Shown: positions 45,761 to 54,829 of the stretch, piece after piece
Layout of the letters: each line of letters opens with the position of its first letter
How positions within the stretch are numbered: the first letter of the stretch is position 1
DNA from: Ferdinandcohnia sp047246645
Lineage (GTDB): Bacteria; Bacillota; Bacilli; Bacillales; Bacillaceae_L
Assembly (NCBI RefSeq): GCF_047246645.1
Contig: NZ_JBFOKR010000006.1
Coordinates: 124,001-188,000 of the forward strand
DNA: 64,000 nt
Direction: 5' to 3'
The notes under the pieces: model-generated
Told to the model about the DNA's origin: nothing
What the model saw: only the letters and a program-made list of their open reading frames with translations
Databases searched by the model: none
Made by a program: the position numbers and the translations under genes

Positions 45761-47456
45761 GCAATACTATCGCCCTATTATTCTAACAATATTCGTTGGT
45801 TTCTTAACAGTTCTTGCTAGTTCGATGCTTACTTTTACTTCAGGGTATTTAATTACAAGAGCGTCAGAGCAACCGGAAAACATTTTACTATTATATGTAC
45901 CGATAGTATTAGTTCGTACCTTTGGATTATCACAGGCGGTTACACGTTACCTAGAACGGCTAAATAGCCATAATACTGTCCTGAAGATACTTGCTGTTAT
46001 GAGGGTTAAGTTATATGTAATGTTAGAACCGCAAGCATTATTTATCCGGTCAAGGTTTAAAATGGGAGATATTCTAGGCACACTTGCAGATGATATCGAG
46101 CATTTACAAGAAGTATATGTACGGACTATTTTTCCGACAGTGATCGGGTTATGTGTTTTTCTTTTTTCAGTGACAGCTTTATCTTTATTTGATTGGGTAT
46201 TTGCTCTCTGGATGGCATTTTGTTTAAGTATTATTGTGTTTGTTTATCCAATAGTTTCACTCTATCTATCTAAGAAAAGACAGATTGATCAAAAGCAAAA
46301 ACGAGGGGAACTCTATCAATATTTGACTGATGCGGTACTTGGTTTAAGGGATTGGATAATAAGCGGGAGGAAGGAAAACTTTCAAATAGAATTTAAAAAC
46401 ATAAGTAATAATACAAATCTAATTGATAAAAAAATTCGTTATTGGAATCAATCTCGAGAGCTTCAAATGCGGGTTTTTACGGGAATCATTCTTATTTTCA
46501 TGGGGTATTGGGCTAGTAATGAAGTTCAAGCAGGTGAACTTGCACCAACCTTTATAGCTGCTTTTATTCTTGGTACACTTCCTATTTTAGAAAGTTTAAT
46601 CCCACTTTCCAATGCAGTTGAAAGGGTACCGACTTACCAAGAGTCTCTAAGAAGATTGCATCATATTGATACTCATATTTCTCATGAACCTCCTGGAGAG
46701 AATAAGATTTTTCTTGAAACTCAGAGTTTCGATTTATTTGCTAAGCAACTTTTTTACAAATATGAAAACGGTAAGGATTATGCAATAAAAGATATTACGT
46801 TCACTATACAACAAGGTCAGAAGGTAGCATTCCTTGGTAAAAGCGGTTCAGGGAAATCGACTCTACTGCAATTGCTACAAGGGGGAATGATACCAACGTC
46901 TGGTTACTTATCAATTGGAGCTAATTGTCCAAATGAATATAAGGAAGACGTTTACAATGTGATTAGTGTGTTAAATCAAAAACCGTATTTGTTTGCGACA
47001 ACGGTTGAAAATAATATTAGACTGGGAAATCAACAAGCGACACGTCAGGAAGTTGAGCAAGCGATTACCATGGTAGGACTAGCATCCTATATCTCTTCAT
47101 TACCACATGGGATTGATACACAGATGGAAGAAGCTGGACAACGGTTCTCAGGGGGTGAGCGCCAACGAATCGCATTAGCTCGAATTCTATTAAAAAATAC
47201 ACCAATTGTGGTATTAGATGAACCTACAGTGGGTCTTGACCCACAAACTGAAAATCAGCTGATTCAAACTATATTTGAAACATTACAAGACAAAACGGTT
47301 ATCTGGATTACCCATCATTTGATACAAATTGAGCAAATGGACAATATTATCTTTTTAGACAAAGGAGAAATTGTGATGAACGGTGCTCATGAAGAATTGT
47401 TTAAAAACAATGGGCGATACCGTCAACTTTATGAGGTAGACCGTGGGGCAATTTAA
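45723..47456 (+). CDS. cydC: Thiol reductant ABC exporter, CydC-type subunit
   Basis: A 577-residue half-transporter partner of the preceding protein. Membrane domain to about residue 320, then Walker A GKSGSGKSTLLQ, signature FSGGERQRIALARI and Walker B VVLDEPTVGLD. It starts within the preceding gene (38-base overlap) with AGGAGG 6 bases before the ATG. Terminator follows. Called CydD in Bacillus subtilis nomenclature. Confidence 0.93.
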   Translation: MKLFQKYIAPYIKQYYRPIILTIFVGFLTVLASSMLTFTSGYLITRASEQPENILLLYVPIVLVRTFGLSQAVTRYLERLNSHNTVLKILAVMRVKLYVMLEPQALFIRSRFKMGDILGTLADDIEHLQEVYVRTIFPTVIGLCVFLFSVTALSLFDWVFALWMAFCLSIIVFVYPIVSLYLSKKRQIDQKQKRGELYQYLTDAVLGLRDWIISGRKENFQIEFKNISNNTNLIDKKIRYWNQSRELQMRVFTGIILIFMGYWASNEVQAGELAPTFIAAFILGTLPILESLIPLSNAVERVPTYQESLRRLHHIDTHISHEPPGENKIFLETQSFDLFAKQLFYKYENGKDYAIKDITFTIQQGQKVAFLGKSGSGKSTLLQLLQGGMIPTSGYLSIGANCPNEYKEDVYNVISVLNQKPYLFATTVENNIRLGNQQATRQEVEQAITMVGLASYISSLPHGIDTQMEEAGQRFSGGERQRIALARILLKNTPIVVLDEPTVGLDPQTENQLIQTIFETLQDKTVIWITHHLIQIEQMDNIIFLDKGEIVMNGAHEELFKNNGRYRQLYEVDRGAI

Positions 47457-47466
47457 AAAAAGAAAA

Positions 47467-47501
47467 GTGTCCTTCATTTTAAAACGAAGGACACATTTTT
47501 T
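47467..47501. terminator. Terminator between cyd operon and brnQ
   Basis: GTGTCCTTC and GAAGGACAC form a stem followed by ATTTTTTG, between convergent genes. Confidence 0.88.
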
Positions 47502-47509
47502 GTGTTCTT

Positions 47510-48844
47510 TTAAGATGCCTTTTCCACTATTCCTTTAGCCACCTGAGTTCCCGGACTAAACTTACTGTGTACGAGACCCACAAGTGTACCAACAAGAGCA
47601 GGCACAACCCACTCTAGTCCAGCAGAAGAAAGTGGCAGGGCTTCTCTAAGTGATTGAAGTGGGCCTAAATCCAGTCCAAAGGCAGCAACACCACTTAATA
47701 CTGCAAATACTCCTGTTAAAGAAATTGACCATCCATAAACCGCTTTAGAATGTGAAAAATATCGACTGAAAAAGGTTAATGTGATCAAGACGATTGTTAA
47801 TGGATAGGCGGTCACTAGAAACGGAACTGAAACCCTAAGAATTTGAGCTAAACCTAAATTAGAAAGCGTGAATCCAACTAAAGTAACTACTAAGACTACT
47901 GTTTTGTAACTAAATCTAGGAAGAAGCTTTGAAAAATAGTGCCCGCAAGCAGTTGTTAAACCGACAACAGTTGTGAAACAAGCTAAAGTAAAAATGAGAC
48001 CAAGTAAAGCTGTACCACTATTACCAAGTAATAAAGTTGCAGTATGTGATAAAATATCGGTCCCATTTTCAAAAACGCCGTTAGCTGCCATTCGAGCCCC
48101 AAGTAAACCTAGGCCTACATAGACTGCAGCAAGCAATACTCCAGCAACTAACGCTGCTTTAAACATATAACCAGTTACATTTTTTCTTCCTTGTACTCCT
48201 CTTTTTTGAATAGCAGTCAGAATAACAATTCCAAAGGCCAATGAAGCGAGTGCATCCATTGTGTTATAGCCTTCTAAGAAACCAGTAAAAAATGCACCTG
48301 ACTGGTATTGCTCTGTTGGTGCTTGGAAAGGAGCATCAAGCTTAATAAAGCCGACAACTAGTAAAACAACCATTGATAATAACAGGAATGGTGCAATAAA
48401 GCGCCCCATATACTTTTCCATCTTGGTAGGATTTAGGCTAATGAAATACACAAGACCAAAAAATACTACAGAAAATAAAAGTAAAACAAGAGCAGTATTT
48501 ACGGAATCACCTAAGAATGGTGTAACCCCCATCTCAAATGCTACATTCGCATTTCTCGGGATAGCCAAAAACGGTCCAATACATAGATAAACAGCTACCA
48601 TAAACGCTGTACTGAAGACAGGGTGAACACGATTTCCCATTGCTTGTGCTCCCCCTTTTACAAGTGAAACAGCAAAAATAACGGCAATTGGTAGACCTAC
48701 TCCTGTTACAACAAAACCTGCCATCGCAAGCCAATAATTTGTACCCGATCCTGCACCAAGAAATGGCGGGAAAATCAGGTTACCTGCTCCAAAGAACATT
48801 GAAAATAACATAAATCCGACAAACAAAGTATCAAGCTTTTTCAT
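47510..48844 (-). CDS. brnQ: Branched-chain amino acid:cation symporter (LIVCS family)
   Basis: Imports leucine, isoleucine and valine with sodium or protons. The 444 residues form about 12 helices. The LIVCS start LFVGFMLFSMFFGAGNLIFP and the following GAGSGTNYWLAMAGF are diagnostic (cores FGAGNLIFP and YWLAMAGF). AGGGAGAG precedes the ATG. A T-box leader stands directly upstream, so transcription should respond to uncharged tRNA. A single gene unit ending at a terminator shared with cydC. Confidence 0.94.
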   Translation of the reverse strand: MKKLDTLFVGFMLFSMFFGAGNLIFPPFLGAGSGTNYWLAMAGFVVTGVGLPIAVIFAVSLVKGGAQAMGNRVHPVFSTAFMVAVYLCIGPFLAIPRNANVAFEMGVTPFLGDSVNTALVLLLFSVVFFGLVYFISLNPTKMEKYMGRFIAPFLLLSMVVLLVVGFIKLDAPFQAPTEQYQSGAFFTGFLEGYNTMDALASLAFGIVILTAIQKRGVQGRKNVTGYMFKAALVAGVLLAAVYVGLGLLGARMAANGVFENGTDILSHTATLLLGNSGTALLGLIFTLACFTTVVGLTTACGHYFSKLLPRFSYKTVVLVVTLVGFTLSNLGLAQILRVSVPFLVTAYPLTIVLITLTFFSRYFSHSKAVYGWSISLTGVFAVLSGVAAFGLDLGPLQSLREALPLSSAGLEWVVPALVGTLVGLVHSKFSPGTQVAKGIVEKAS

Positions 48845-48871
48845 TTAAATCTCTCCCTTTAACTATTTTTG

Positions 48872-49135
48872 TAAAATAAAAAAACTCGCCCCTATAAAAA
48901 GGGACGAGTTTATGCTCGCGTTACCACCCATATTCCGATGCATCAAAAAAAGCAACGGCACTCAGTCAACGTACAATCATACGTGTTCCATCGTAACGGC
49001 GGACAACCCGTCAAAGCTTACTTATTTCAGCTTTGCATCTCGGAGATGATTTTCGGATAAGCTCTGAACATCGACTTTCAGCAATTGTCGACTCTCTGGG
49101 GAACAGACATCTTAACGTACTCTTTCTCGTCATCG
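48872..49135 (-). ncRNA. T-box leader of brnQ, probable isoleucine specifier
   Basis: On the minus strand the leader starts near GATGACGAGAAAGAGTACG, a stem I base typical of T-boxes. The specifier region reads CCGAAAATCATCTCCGAG, giving ATC (isoleucine) in the context GAAAATCA, as in ileS leaders. The antiterminator T-box element is GGGTGGTAACGCGAG (48918-48932), followed by the terminator AACTCGTCCC/AGGGGCGAGTT with a T run (48872-48910). Uncharged isoleucyl tRNA would permit read-through into brnQ. The T-box call is firm; the specifier is read by eye. Confidence 0.9.
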
Positions 49136-49365
49136 AATTTTAATATATTGATATATTAGCAAAGTAAAAATGTTCAGTCAATAACAAAAAAATATTTTAT
49201 TTTATTAAAAAGTAAATTCCGTTACGAATGTTGCGATAGTACGTGGATTTTTTAAGAGGGATAGTAGATTTATATAATGGTAAGGTGGAGTTAGAGTTGG
49301 AAATAGGATAGTAATTTGTTATTATTCAATCGTTGATATAAAAATATTGGCTGGGAGGTTATTAA

Positions 49366-51597
49366 GTGCCAATTCTTTACAATGAAATTACAAATGAGTT
49401 TCACTTACAAGCAAATAATGTAAGCTATATTTTCACAGTCTTACCTAATAACCAGTTAGGTCATTTGTATTATGGCAAAAGGATTCGTCACCGTGACAAT
49501 TTTTCGCACCTATTTCGATTGCAGTCAAGGGGCTATACACCGGCAGTATATGAAGGAGAACACGAGTTTTCACTAGATATTACGATGCAAGAATACCCTT
49601 CATTTGGAACAACAGATTTCCGTGAACCTGCATTCCAAATTCTACAGGAGAATGGCAGTAGAATTACAAATTTTGAATATAAATCACATACTATTTTGCA
49701 AGGGAAACCAAATCTTGTAGGTCTGCCAGCGACATATGTTGAGAATGATCAAGAAGCAACCACATTAGAGGTGGTATTAGAAGATCGTTTGTTACAGGCG
49801 GAAATAAAGTTGCTTTATACAGTATTTGAAGATACAAATGTGATTACTAGAAGTGCTAAGATTAGCAATTTTGGTTCTCAAAAGCTTTCACTTACTAGAG
49901 TGCTTAGTACAAGTGTTGACCTTCGAGATGCCAATTTCGAGATGATACAGCTTTCAGGTGCATGGATCAGGGAGCGTCATCTTAAGACAAGAAAACTAGA
50001 AAAAGGAATTCAAGCAATATCCTCAACAAGAGGAGCAAGTAGTAGTCAGCAAAATCCATTCATTGCTCTAAAAAGACCAGAAACAACTGAGCATAGTGGT
50101 GAGGTGTATGGGTTTAGCTTGGTATATAGCGGGAACTTCCTTGCGCAGGTTGAGGTTGACCATTATGATGTGTCGAGGGTAACTATGGGGATAAATCCAT
50201 TTGATTTTAGCTGGCTCCTTGAAAATGGGGAAAGCTTCCAAACCCCTGAGGTTGTGATGGTATATTCTGAAAACGGTTTAAATGAGATGAGTAACATCTT
50301 TCATACGCTTTACCGAAAACGCTTGGTAAGAGGTGAGTGGAGAGATAGGGAGAGACCCGTTTTAATAAATAACTGGGAGGCAACTTATTTCGATTTTAAC
50401 GAAGAAAAGATTGTTTCCATTGCAGAAGAAGCTCAAAGAGTAGGTGTCGAGCTTTTTGTCCTGGACGATGGTTGGTTTGGAAAAAGAAATGACGATACAA
50501 TTTCATTAGGCGATTGGTTCTCTAATAAGAGAAAGCTACCTAATGGTGTAGAGGGTTTAGCACGAAGAATCGAAAGCTTAGGATTAAAATTCGGATTATG
50601 GTTTGAACCTGAAATGATCTCGAAGGAAAGTGAACTCTATAAGGCGCATCCTGATTGGCTAATACAAGTGCCAGATAGAAGATTATCTCACGGAAGAAAT
50701 CAGTTTGTTCTTGATTTTTCTAGAAAAGAAGTAGTGGATCATATTTATAAAAAAATGTCTGCAATCCTTAGTGATGCACCAGTATCATATGTAAAATGGG
50801 ATATGAATCGAAATATGACGGAAGTTGGTTCCTTAAAGCTGCCATCAGAAAGACAACGAGAAGTTGCTCATCGTTATATTTTGGGAGTATATGACCTTTA
50901 TGAAAGATTACTTGCAAAGTTTCCACATGTTTTATTCGAATCGTGCGCAGGAGGAGGAAATCGCTTTGACCCTGGAATGCTTTATTATGCTCCACAAACA
51001 TGGACAAGCGATGATTCTGATGCAATCGAAAGATTGAAAATTCAATACGGTACTTCCCTGGTATATCCATTAAGTTCCATGGGAGCCCATGTATCGGCAG
51101 TTCCAAACCATCAAGTCGGTAGAGTTACAGATATAGATATGAGAGCTGATGTTGCTTATTTTGGGATGTTTGGATATGAACTTGATGTAACAAGAATGAC
51201 CGACAAAGAAAAAGAAATCATGAAACAACAAATTAATTTTTATAAAGAACACCGAAATCTAATTATGCAGGGGACATTCTTCCGATTGCAAAGTCCTTTT
51301 GAGGGGGATGGCAACGTGACAAGCTGGATGGTCGTTTCACAGGACAGGAGAGAGGCACTAGTTGGCTATTATCGAGTACTGGCAAGGCCAAATCCTGGTT
51401 TTAGTCACCTATTGCTTAAAGGTCTAGATTCAAATGTTGAATACAAAATTAATGGCCGCGACACTACCTACTTTGGAGATGAGTTACAAAATGTCGGGTT
51501 ACTCCTGGATAAAGAATTTTCTGGAGCGGAGAGTTCAGTAAATCGCATAAAGGGAGATTTTACTTCTAGGATTTATAAATTAAGTGCTGTGGAATAA
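49366..51597 (+). CDS. Alpha-galactosidase, GH36
   Basis: Hydrolyses alpha-1,6-linked galactose from oligosaccharides such as melibiose, raffinose or galactomannan fragments. The 743 residues match the tetrameric GH36 type of Geobacillus. The nucleophile is D479 in YVKWDMNR and the acid/base D549 in TWTSDDSDAIERL; the motif FVLDDGWFGKRNDD and LWFEPEMIS lie before them. N-terminal beta-supersandwich about 1-325, (beta/alpha)8 barrel about 326-650. No signal peptide. GTG start with GGGAGG 8 bases upstream. Followed by a terminator and a LacI regulator; belongs with the galactoside importer and beta-galactosidase downstream. Confidence 0.95.
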   Translation: MPILYNEITNEFHLQANNVSYIFTVLPNNQLGHLYYGKRIRHRDNFSHLFRLQSRGYTPAVYEGEHEFSLDITMQEYPSFGTTDFREPAFQILQENGSRITNFEYKSHTILQGKPNLVGLPATYVENDQEATTLEVVLEDRLLQAEIKLLYTVFEDTNVITRSAKISNFGSQKLSLTRVLSTSVDLRDANFEMIQLSGAWIRERHLKTRKLEKGIQAISSTRGASSSQQNPFIALKRPETTEHSGEVYGFSLVYSGNFLAQVEVDHYDVSRVTMGINPFDFSWLLENGESFQTPEVVMVYSENGLNEMSNIFHTLYRKRLVRGEWRDRERPVLINNWEATYFDFNEEKIVSIAEEAQRVGVELFVLDDGWFGKRNDDTISLGDWFSNKRKLPNGVEGLARRIESLGLKFGLWFEPEMISKESELYKAHPDWLIQVPDRRLSHGRNQFVLDFSRKEVVDHIYKKMSAILSDAPVSYVKWDMNRNMTEVGSLKLPSERQREVAHRYILGVYDLYERLLAKFPHVLFESCAGGGNRFDPGMLYYAPQTWTSDDSDAIERLKIQYGTSLVYPLSSMGAHVSAVPNHQVGRVTDIDMRADVAYFGMFGYELDVTRMTDKEKEIMKQQINFYKEHRNLIMQGTFFRLQSPFEGDGNVTSWMVVSQDRREALVGYYRVLARPNPGFSHLLLKGLDSNVEYKINGRDTTYFGDELQNVGLLLDKEFSGAESSVNRIKGDFTSRIYKLSAVE

Positions 51598-51602
51598 AAG
51601 AG

Positions 51603-51629
51603 AGGGCCGCAAAGTGTGCGGCCTTTTAT
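51603..51629 (+). terminator. Terminator after the alpha-galactosidase gene
   Basis: GGCCGC and GCGGCC enclose AAAGTGT and are followed by TTTTATT. Confidence 0.85.
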
Positions 51630-51706
51630 TCCTTATACTGTTATTGCTTTTTTTCTACAAACATGATTATTATTAATCTATAAAAATAGTTAAAGGATTT
51701 GAGAGT

Positions 51707-52732
51707 ATGCAATCTACAAGAGATGATGTTGCAAAGCTGGCTGGGGTATCACCAACAACGGTTTCAAGAGTGCTAAATAATAATGGCTACGTCTCAGAAG
51801 ATGTGAGGGAACGGGTTCTGGCAGCAATAAAGGAACTGCAATATGTTCCGAATCGAATTGCAAGGAGTTTACGTACACAAAAAATTGGACAGGTAGCTTG
51901 TATTACCCATGGCCTAAGTAACTCATTTTATGCTGAAATTGTACAAGGAATTGAAGAGGTTGTTATTGAAAATGGCTATACTTTTTCAATTTATAGCACT
52001 AGCCTAGAGAGAGAAAAACTATTAAATCTTGTATACGAAGGTTTTTATGATGGATTGATTATATTGACTGAATCTGAATTTATCGACGTTGTTGATTTCC
52101 AACAGGTTAAGGAACGAATACCAACAGCTGTTTACTGGGATTTAGGCTATCCAACTACTGTTCCGAATGTAAGCGTTAACTTGTATGAAGCGATGAAGAA
52201 GTCAGTCAATTACTTGCTTGAGAACGGTCATAAGGAAATTGTCTATCTTGGATATTCAAGAGACGGCATAGATGGGGTAAAAGAAAATCCAAGGTTCCAC
52301 GGATATGCTGATTCTCTTACTGGAAAAGGCATTTCACTTGATCCGGATTATTTGCTTTATGTTCCAAACTGGCAGGATACATTATCATCCGGATACGAAA
52401 AAACAGTTGAATTACTAGAGAAAAACATTCCATTCACGGCAATAGCTGCATGTAATGACCTAATGGCAATTGGGGCAATCCGCGCTCTAAATGAGAGAGG
52501 TATTCGTGTGCCAGAAGATGTTTCAGTCTCTGGATTTGACGATGTTGAGATTGCAAGAATGTTTAATCCTGCTTTGACTACGATAAATATACCAAAAAGG
52601 CAGATTGGACGTTCGTTAATGGAACTTTTGCTTCAACAGCTTAATGGGGTAACTGAAATAGAGTCTATTGAGTATGTTCCACAATTAGTAGTCAGAGAAT
52701 CTGTAAGGGAAATAAAAGAAAAAGTATTGTGA
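51707..52732 (+). CDS. LacI-family transcriptional regulator
   Basis: A 341-residue repressor. The LacI helix-turn-helix is at residues 3-50 (TRDDVAKLAGVSPTTVSRVL, then hinge helix VPNRIARSLRTQ), followed by a periplasmic-binding-protein-like sugar domain with FDDVEIARMFNPALTTI near the end. It is between the alpha-galactosidase and the galactoside importer genes. The 567 bases downstream contain six copies of an 18-bp palindrome with a central CG, the hallmark of LacI-family operators; this protein is the obvious candidate to bind them. Inducer probably a galactoside. GGATTTGAGAG stands before the ATG, a moderate site. Confidence 0.93.
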   Translation: MQSTRDDVAKLAGVSPTTVSRVLNNNGYVSEDVRERVLAAIKELQYVPNRIARSLRTQKIGQVACITHGLSNSFYAEIVQGIEEVVIENGYTFSIYSTSLEREKLLNLVYEGFYDGLIILTESEFIDVVDFQQVKERIPTAVYWDLGYPTTVPNVSVNLYEAMKKSVNYLLENGHKEIVYLGYSRDGIDGVKENPRFHGYADSLTGKGISLDPDYLLYVPNWQDTLSSGYEKTVELLEKNIPFTAIAACNDLMAIGAIRALNERGIRVPEDVSVSGFDDVEIARMFNPALTTINIPKRQIGRSLMELLLQQLNGVTEIESIEYVPQLVVRESVREIKEKVL

Positions 52733-52753
52733 CGACTTTTTGAACAAACTAGA

Positions 52754-52782
52754 TTGACAAGTTATTAATATAGTAATATACT
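52754..52782 (+). promoter_or_regulatory. Near-consensus promoter upstream of the importer operon
   Basis: TTGACA (52754-52759), a 17-base spacer, then TATACT (52777-52782). It lies 22 bases after the LacI gene and about 510 bases before the binding-protein gene, so its transcript would have a very long leader containing all six palindromes. Confidence 0.75.
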
Positions 52783-52789
52783 TTACCAT

Positions 52790-52803
52790 GTAAAGCGTTT
52801 TCA
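52790..52803 (+). promoter_or_regulatory. cre-like site just downstream of the importer promoter
   Basis: GTAAAGCGTTTTCA resembles the CcpA site (AARCG...WWWCA) and sits at about +1 of the promoter at 52754-52782. Confidence 0.5.
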
Positions 52804-52876
52804 TTTTTTTTGTAAAATAGCTTTATATTTGAATTGTTGTATAAAATGTTTGTATCTAATACGTGTGTGTACTTAA

Positions 52877-53202
52877 TGTGGTCTCGAGTCTATAGCTGTC
52901 AAAGTTGGACAAGTACCTCATCAATATGGTCACGAAACCATGTTGGTTGGATTTTATAAAATGACAAAAATGTAAGCGTCTACTTGTACTTGTTCTTACT
53001 ATGAAATGACAACTGTAACAAGTCTGTGGTTACGAAACCACAAGGGCGTCCTTCTTATTTACATAGTGCCAAATTATAGATCACAGATGAATGTGGTTAC
53101 GAAGCCAGAATGCATAGTGATTTATATGGGTCAGTTATATAAATTAGTCGGATGTGGTCACGAAACCATATAAGTGTTTTCAGATGTGGTTACGAAGCCA
53201 TA
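52877..53202. promoter_or_regulatory. Array of six LacI-type operators
   Basis: Six 18-bp palindromes with central CG: 52877-52894 (degenerate), 52925-52942, 53025-53042 (TGTGGTTACGAAACCACA, near-perfect dyad), 53092-53109, 53153-53170 and 53185-53202. Centre-to-centre distances are 48, 100, 67, 61 and 32 bases. Sites 2-6 share the core TGGTYACGAARCCA. The most likely ligand is the LacI-family protein encoded immediately upstream. The array lies between the strong promoter and the binding-protein gene. Confidence 0.8.
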
Positions 53203-53242
53203 CAACATTAAACACATATAGTTTTGTTGCAAACAAAAAAAG

Positions 53243-53268
53243 TGTAATCGCTTATTTAATCGGTTACA
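53243..53268. promoter_or_regulatory. Overlapping pair of cre-like sites
   Basis: TGTAATCG (53243-53250) and CGGTTACA (53261-53268) form an inverted repeat; each half extends into a match to TGTAANCGNTNACA, one per strand (53243-53256 and 53255-53268). They lie 32 bases before the importer start codon, close to AGGGGG. Another partial match, TGTAAGCGTCTACT, is at 52971-52984. Confidence 0.5.
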
Positions 53269-53299
53269 TAAAAAAATATCTGTTAGGGGGATTTAAGCA

Positions 53300-54586
53300 A
53301 TGAAGAAAACTTGGAAGTTTCTTATGATGCTTGTAGTGTTAACAGTATTTGCTGCAGCATGCAGCAATGGTGAATCTTCAGATGGTGATAAGGTTACATT
53401 AACGGCTTGGGCTTGGAATGTAAACGTAGGGGCACTTGAAGAAGCATTTGAAGTATATAAAGAAGATCACCCAAATGTTGAATTAAAAGTAGAGGATATT
53501 GGTCGTCTTGATGTTTATGACAAGTTATCAACTGGTCTTGCTGCAGGTGGTGTAGGATTACCTGATATCGTTTTAGTTGAAGATGACCGTATTGGCGGGT
53601 ATGTAAATGCATTCCCAAAAGGTTTCCTAAACCTTACTGAACAAGGATTTGATAAGAAAACAGATCTTTTCCCATCATTCAAAAATGATCTAGCTTCAAT
53701 TGATGGCACATTTTATGCAATGCCATTTGATGCTGGTCCAACAGGGGTATTCTACCGTCGTGATTTATTCGAACAAGCTGGTGTTAACCCAGAGGAAATC
53801 GGAACATGGGATCAGTACTTAGAAGCTGGTAAGAAAATCAAAGAAGCAACTGGAGCTCAAATGCTACCAATTGATAAATTCAAAGATGATGCAACATTCC
53901 GTATGATGTTAAACCAACAAGGTGCATACTACTTTGATGCAGAAGGTAATATTGACTTTACACATCCAGCAGCTGTAAAAGCTATGGAAATGCACAAAAA
54001 ATTGGATGACGCAGGACTAATTAAAAACGTAGATGGTTGGAACGGTACTGTATCTGCTACTATTGACGCTTCTGTAGCAACAATTCCATTTGGTGCTTGG
54101 TATTATGGAACAATCATTGATCAAGCAGCTGATTCAAACGGAAATTGGGGTGTATTCCCACTTCCAGCTTTTGAAGAAGGTGGAAACAGAGCAGCTAACT
54201 TAGGTGGTAGCGCATGGATGATTCCTTCTGCAACTAAGAACAAGGAAGAAGCATATTCATTTATGGAATACTTCTCAACAGATGTTGATGCACAATTAGT
54301 ATCGATGGAAAAGTATGGTTTATTCCCTTCATTATCATCTGTATACGATAACGAAGCATTCACAGCTGGAGTTGAATTCTTTGGAGGACAAGAGATTTGG
54401 ACTTTATTCGGAGACGAAATGAAAGATATTCCTTCTCTGAATTACACAGAAGATTATTCAATCGGTTTTGATGAAGCGGTAAAAGCACAAGCAGATGTAT
54501 TTAATGGTAAGGACGCTAAAACTGCTCTTGAAGAAGCAGCTAAACGTCTAAAAGACCGTACAGAACGTGAGATTAATTCGCACTAA
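53300..54586 (+). CDS. Sugar ABC transporter substrate-binding lipoprotein
   Basis: Captures an oligosaccharide outside the membrane. The 428 residues start with a lipoprotein signal MKKTWKFLMMLVVLTVFAAAC, here given as its core FAAAC with the lipid-modified cysteine at residue 21, followed by an acidic linker. The mature part is a family 1 solute-binding protein (WAWNVNVGALEEAFEVYKED, AMPFDAGPTGVFYRRDLF, NLGGSAWMIPSATKN). Codon usage is highly optimal. Followed by an intercistronic terminator-like hairpin before the two permease genes. Context suggests alpha- or beta-galactosides as substrate; sequence alone does not prove it. Confidence 0.92.
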   Translation: MKKTWKFLMMLVVLTVFAAACSNGESSDGDKVTLTAWAWNVNVGALEEAFEVYKEDHPNVELKVEDIGRLDVYDKLSTGLAAGGVGLPDIVLVEDDRIGGYVNAFPKGFLNLTEQGFDKKTDLFPSFKNDLASIDGTFYAMPFDAGPTGVFYRRDLFEQAGVNPEEIGTWDQYLEAGKKIKEATGAQMLPIDKFKDDATFRMMLNQQGAYYFDAEGNIDFTHPAAVKAMEMHKKLDDAGLIKNVDGWNGTVSATIDASVATIPFGAWYYGTIIDQAADSNGNWGVFPLPAFEEGGNRAANLGGSAWMIPSATKNKEEAYSFMEYFSTDVDAQLVSMEKYGLFPSLSSVYDNEAFTAGVEFFGGQEIWTLFGDEMKDIPSLNYTEDYSIGFDEAVKAQADVFNGKDAKTALEEAAKRLKDRTEREINSH

Positions 54587-54592
54587 GAAAAT

Positions 54593-54636
54593 AGAATGAG
54601 AGATTTAGGTCATCTAAGTCTCTCATTTTTTTCAAA
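54593..54636 (+). terminator. Intercistronic terminator or attenuator
   Basis: ATGAGAGATTTAG and CTAAGTCTCTCAT pair around GTCAT and are followed by TTTTTTT. Placed between the binding-protein and permease genes, it would lower permease expression relative to the binding protein. Confidence 0.85.
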
Positions 54637-54689
54637 CAAATAAGTAAGTATCATAATTTGAACCTAGTTTGTTGGTTTTTAGCTTCAAG

Positions 54690-54800
54690 CCATTCGGCTC
54701 GAGGTAACCGCCAATCGCTACAGAAGGTAAAGTGCTTTCTGCTAGCACTAGTCTTATGCCTGTTACCAATAGACGGGCGCCATAGCTTTTTCAAGTTAAT
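54690..54800. repeat. Structured intercistronic element
   Basis: GGTAAC (54703-54708) pairs with GTTACC (54762-54767), enclosing the hairpin CAGAA...TTCTG (54721-54741). GACGGGCGCC follows. Both strands have open frames of 68 codons but no family or ribosome site. It resembles interspersed hairpin elements of Bacillaceae and, loosely, the element after xylA. Confidence 0.45.
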
Positions 54801-54829
54801 TTTTGTTCCTTTAAAGGAGAAGATCGAAC

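Noticed and set aside
52733..53299. CRISPR or other array with spacers, given repeated elements in the importer leader
   Set aside because: The repeated elements are 18-bp palindromes with irregular spacing (32-100 bases) and a central CG, typical of LacI-family operators.
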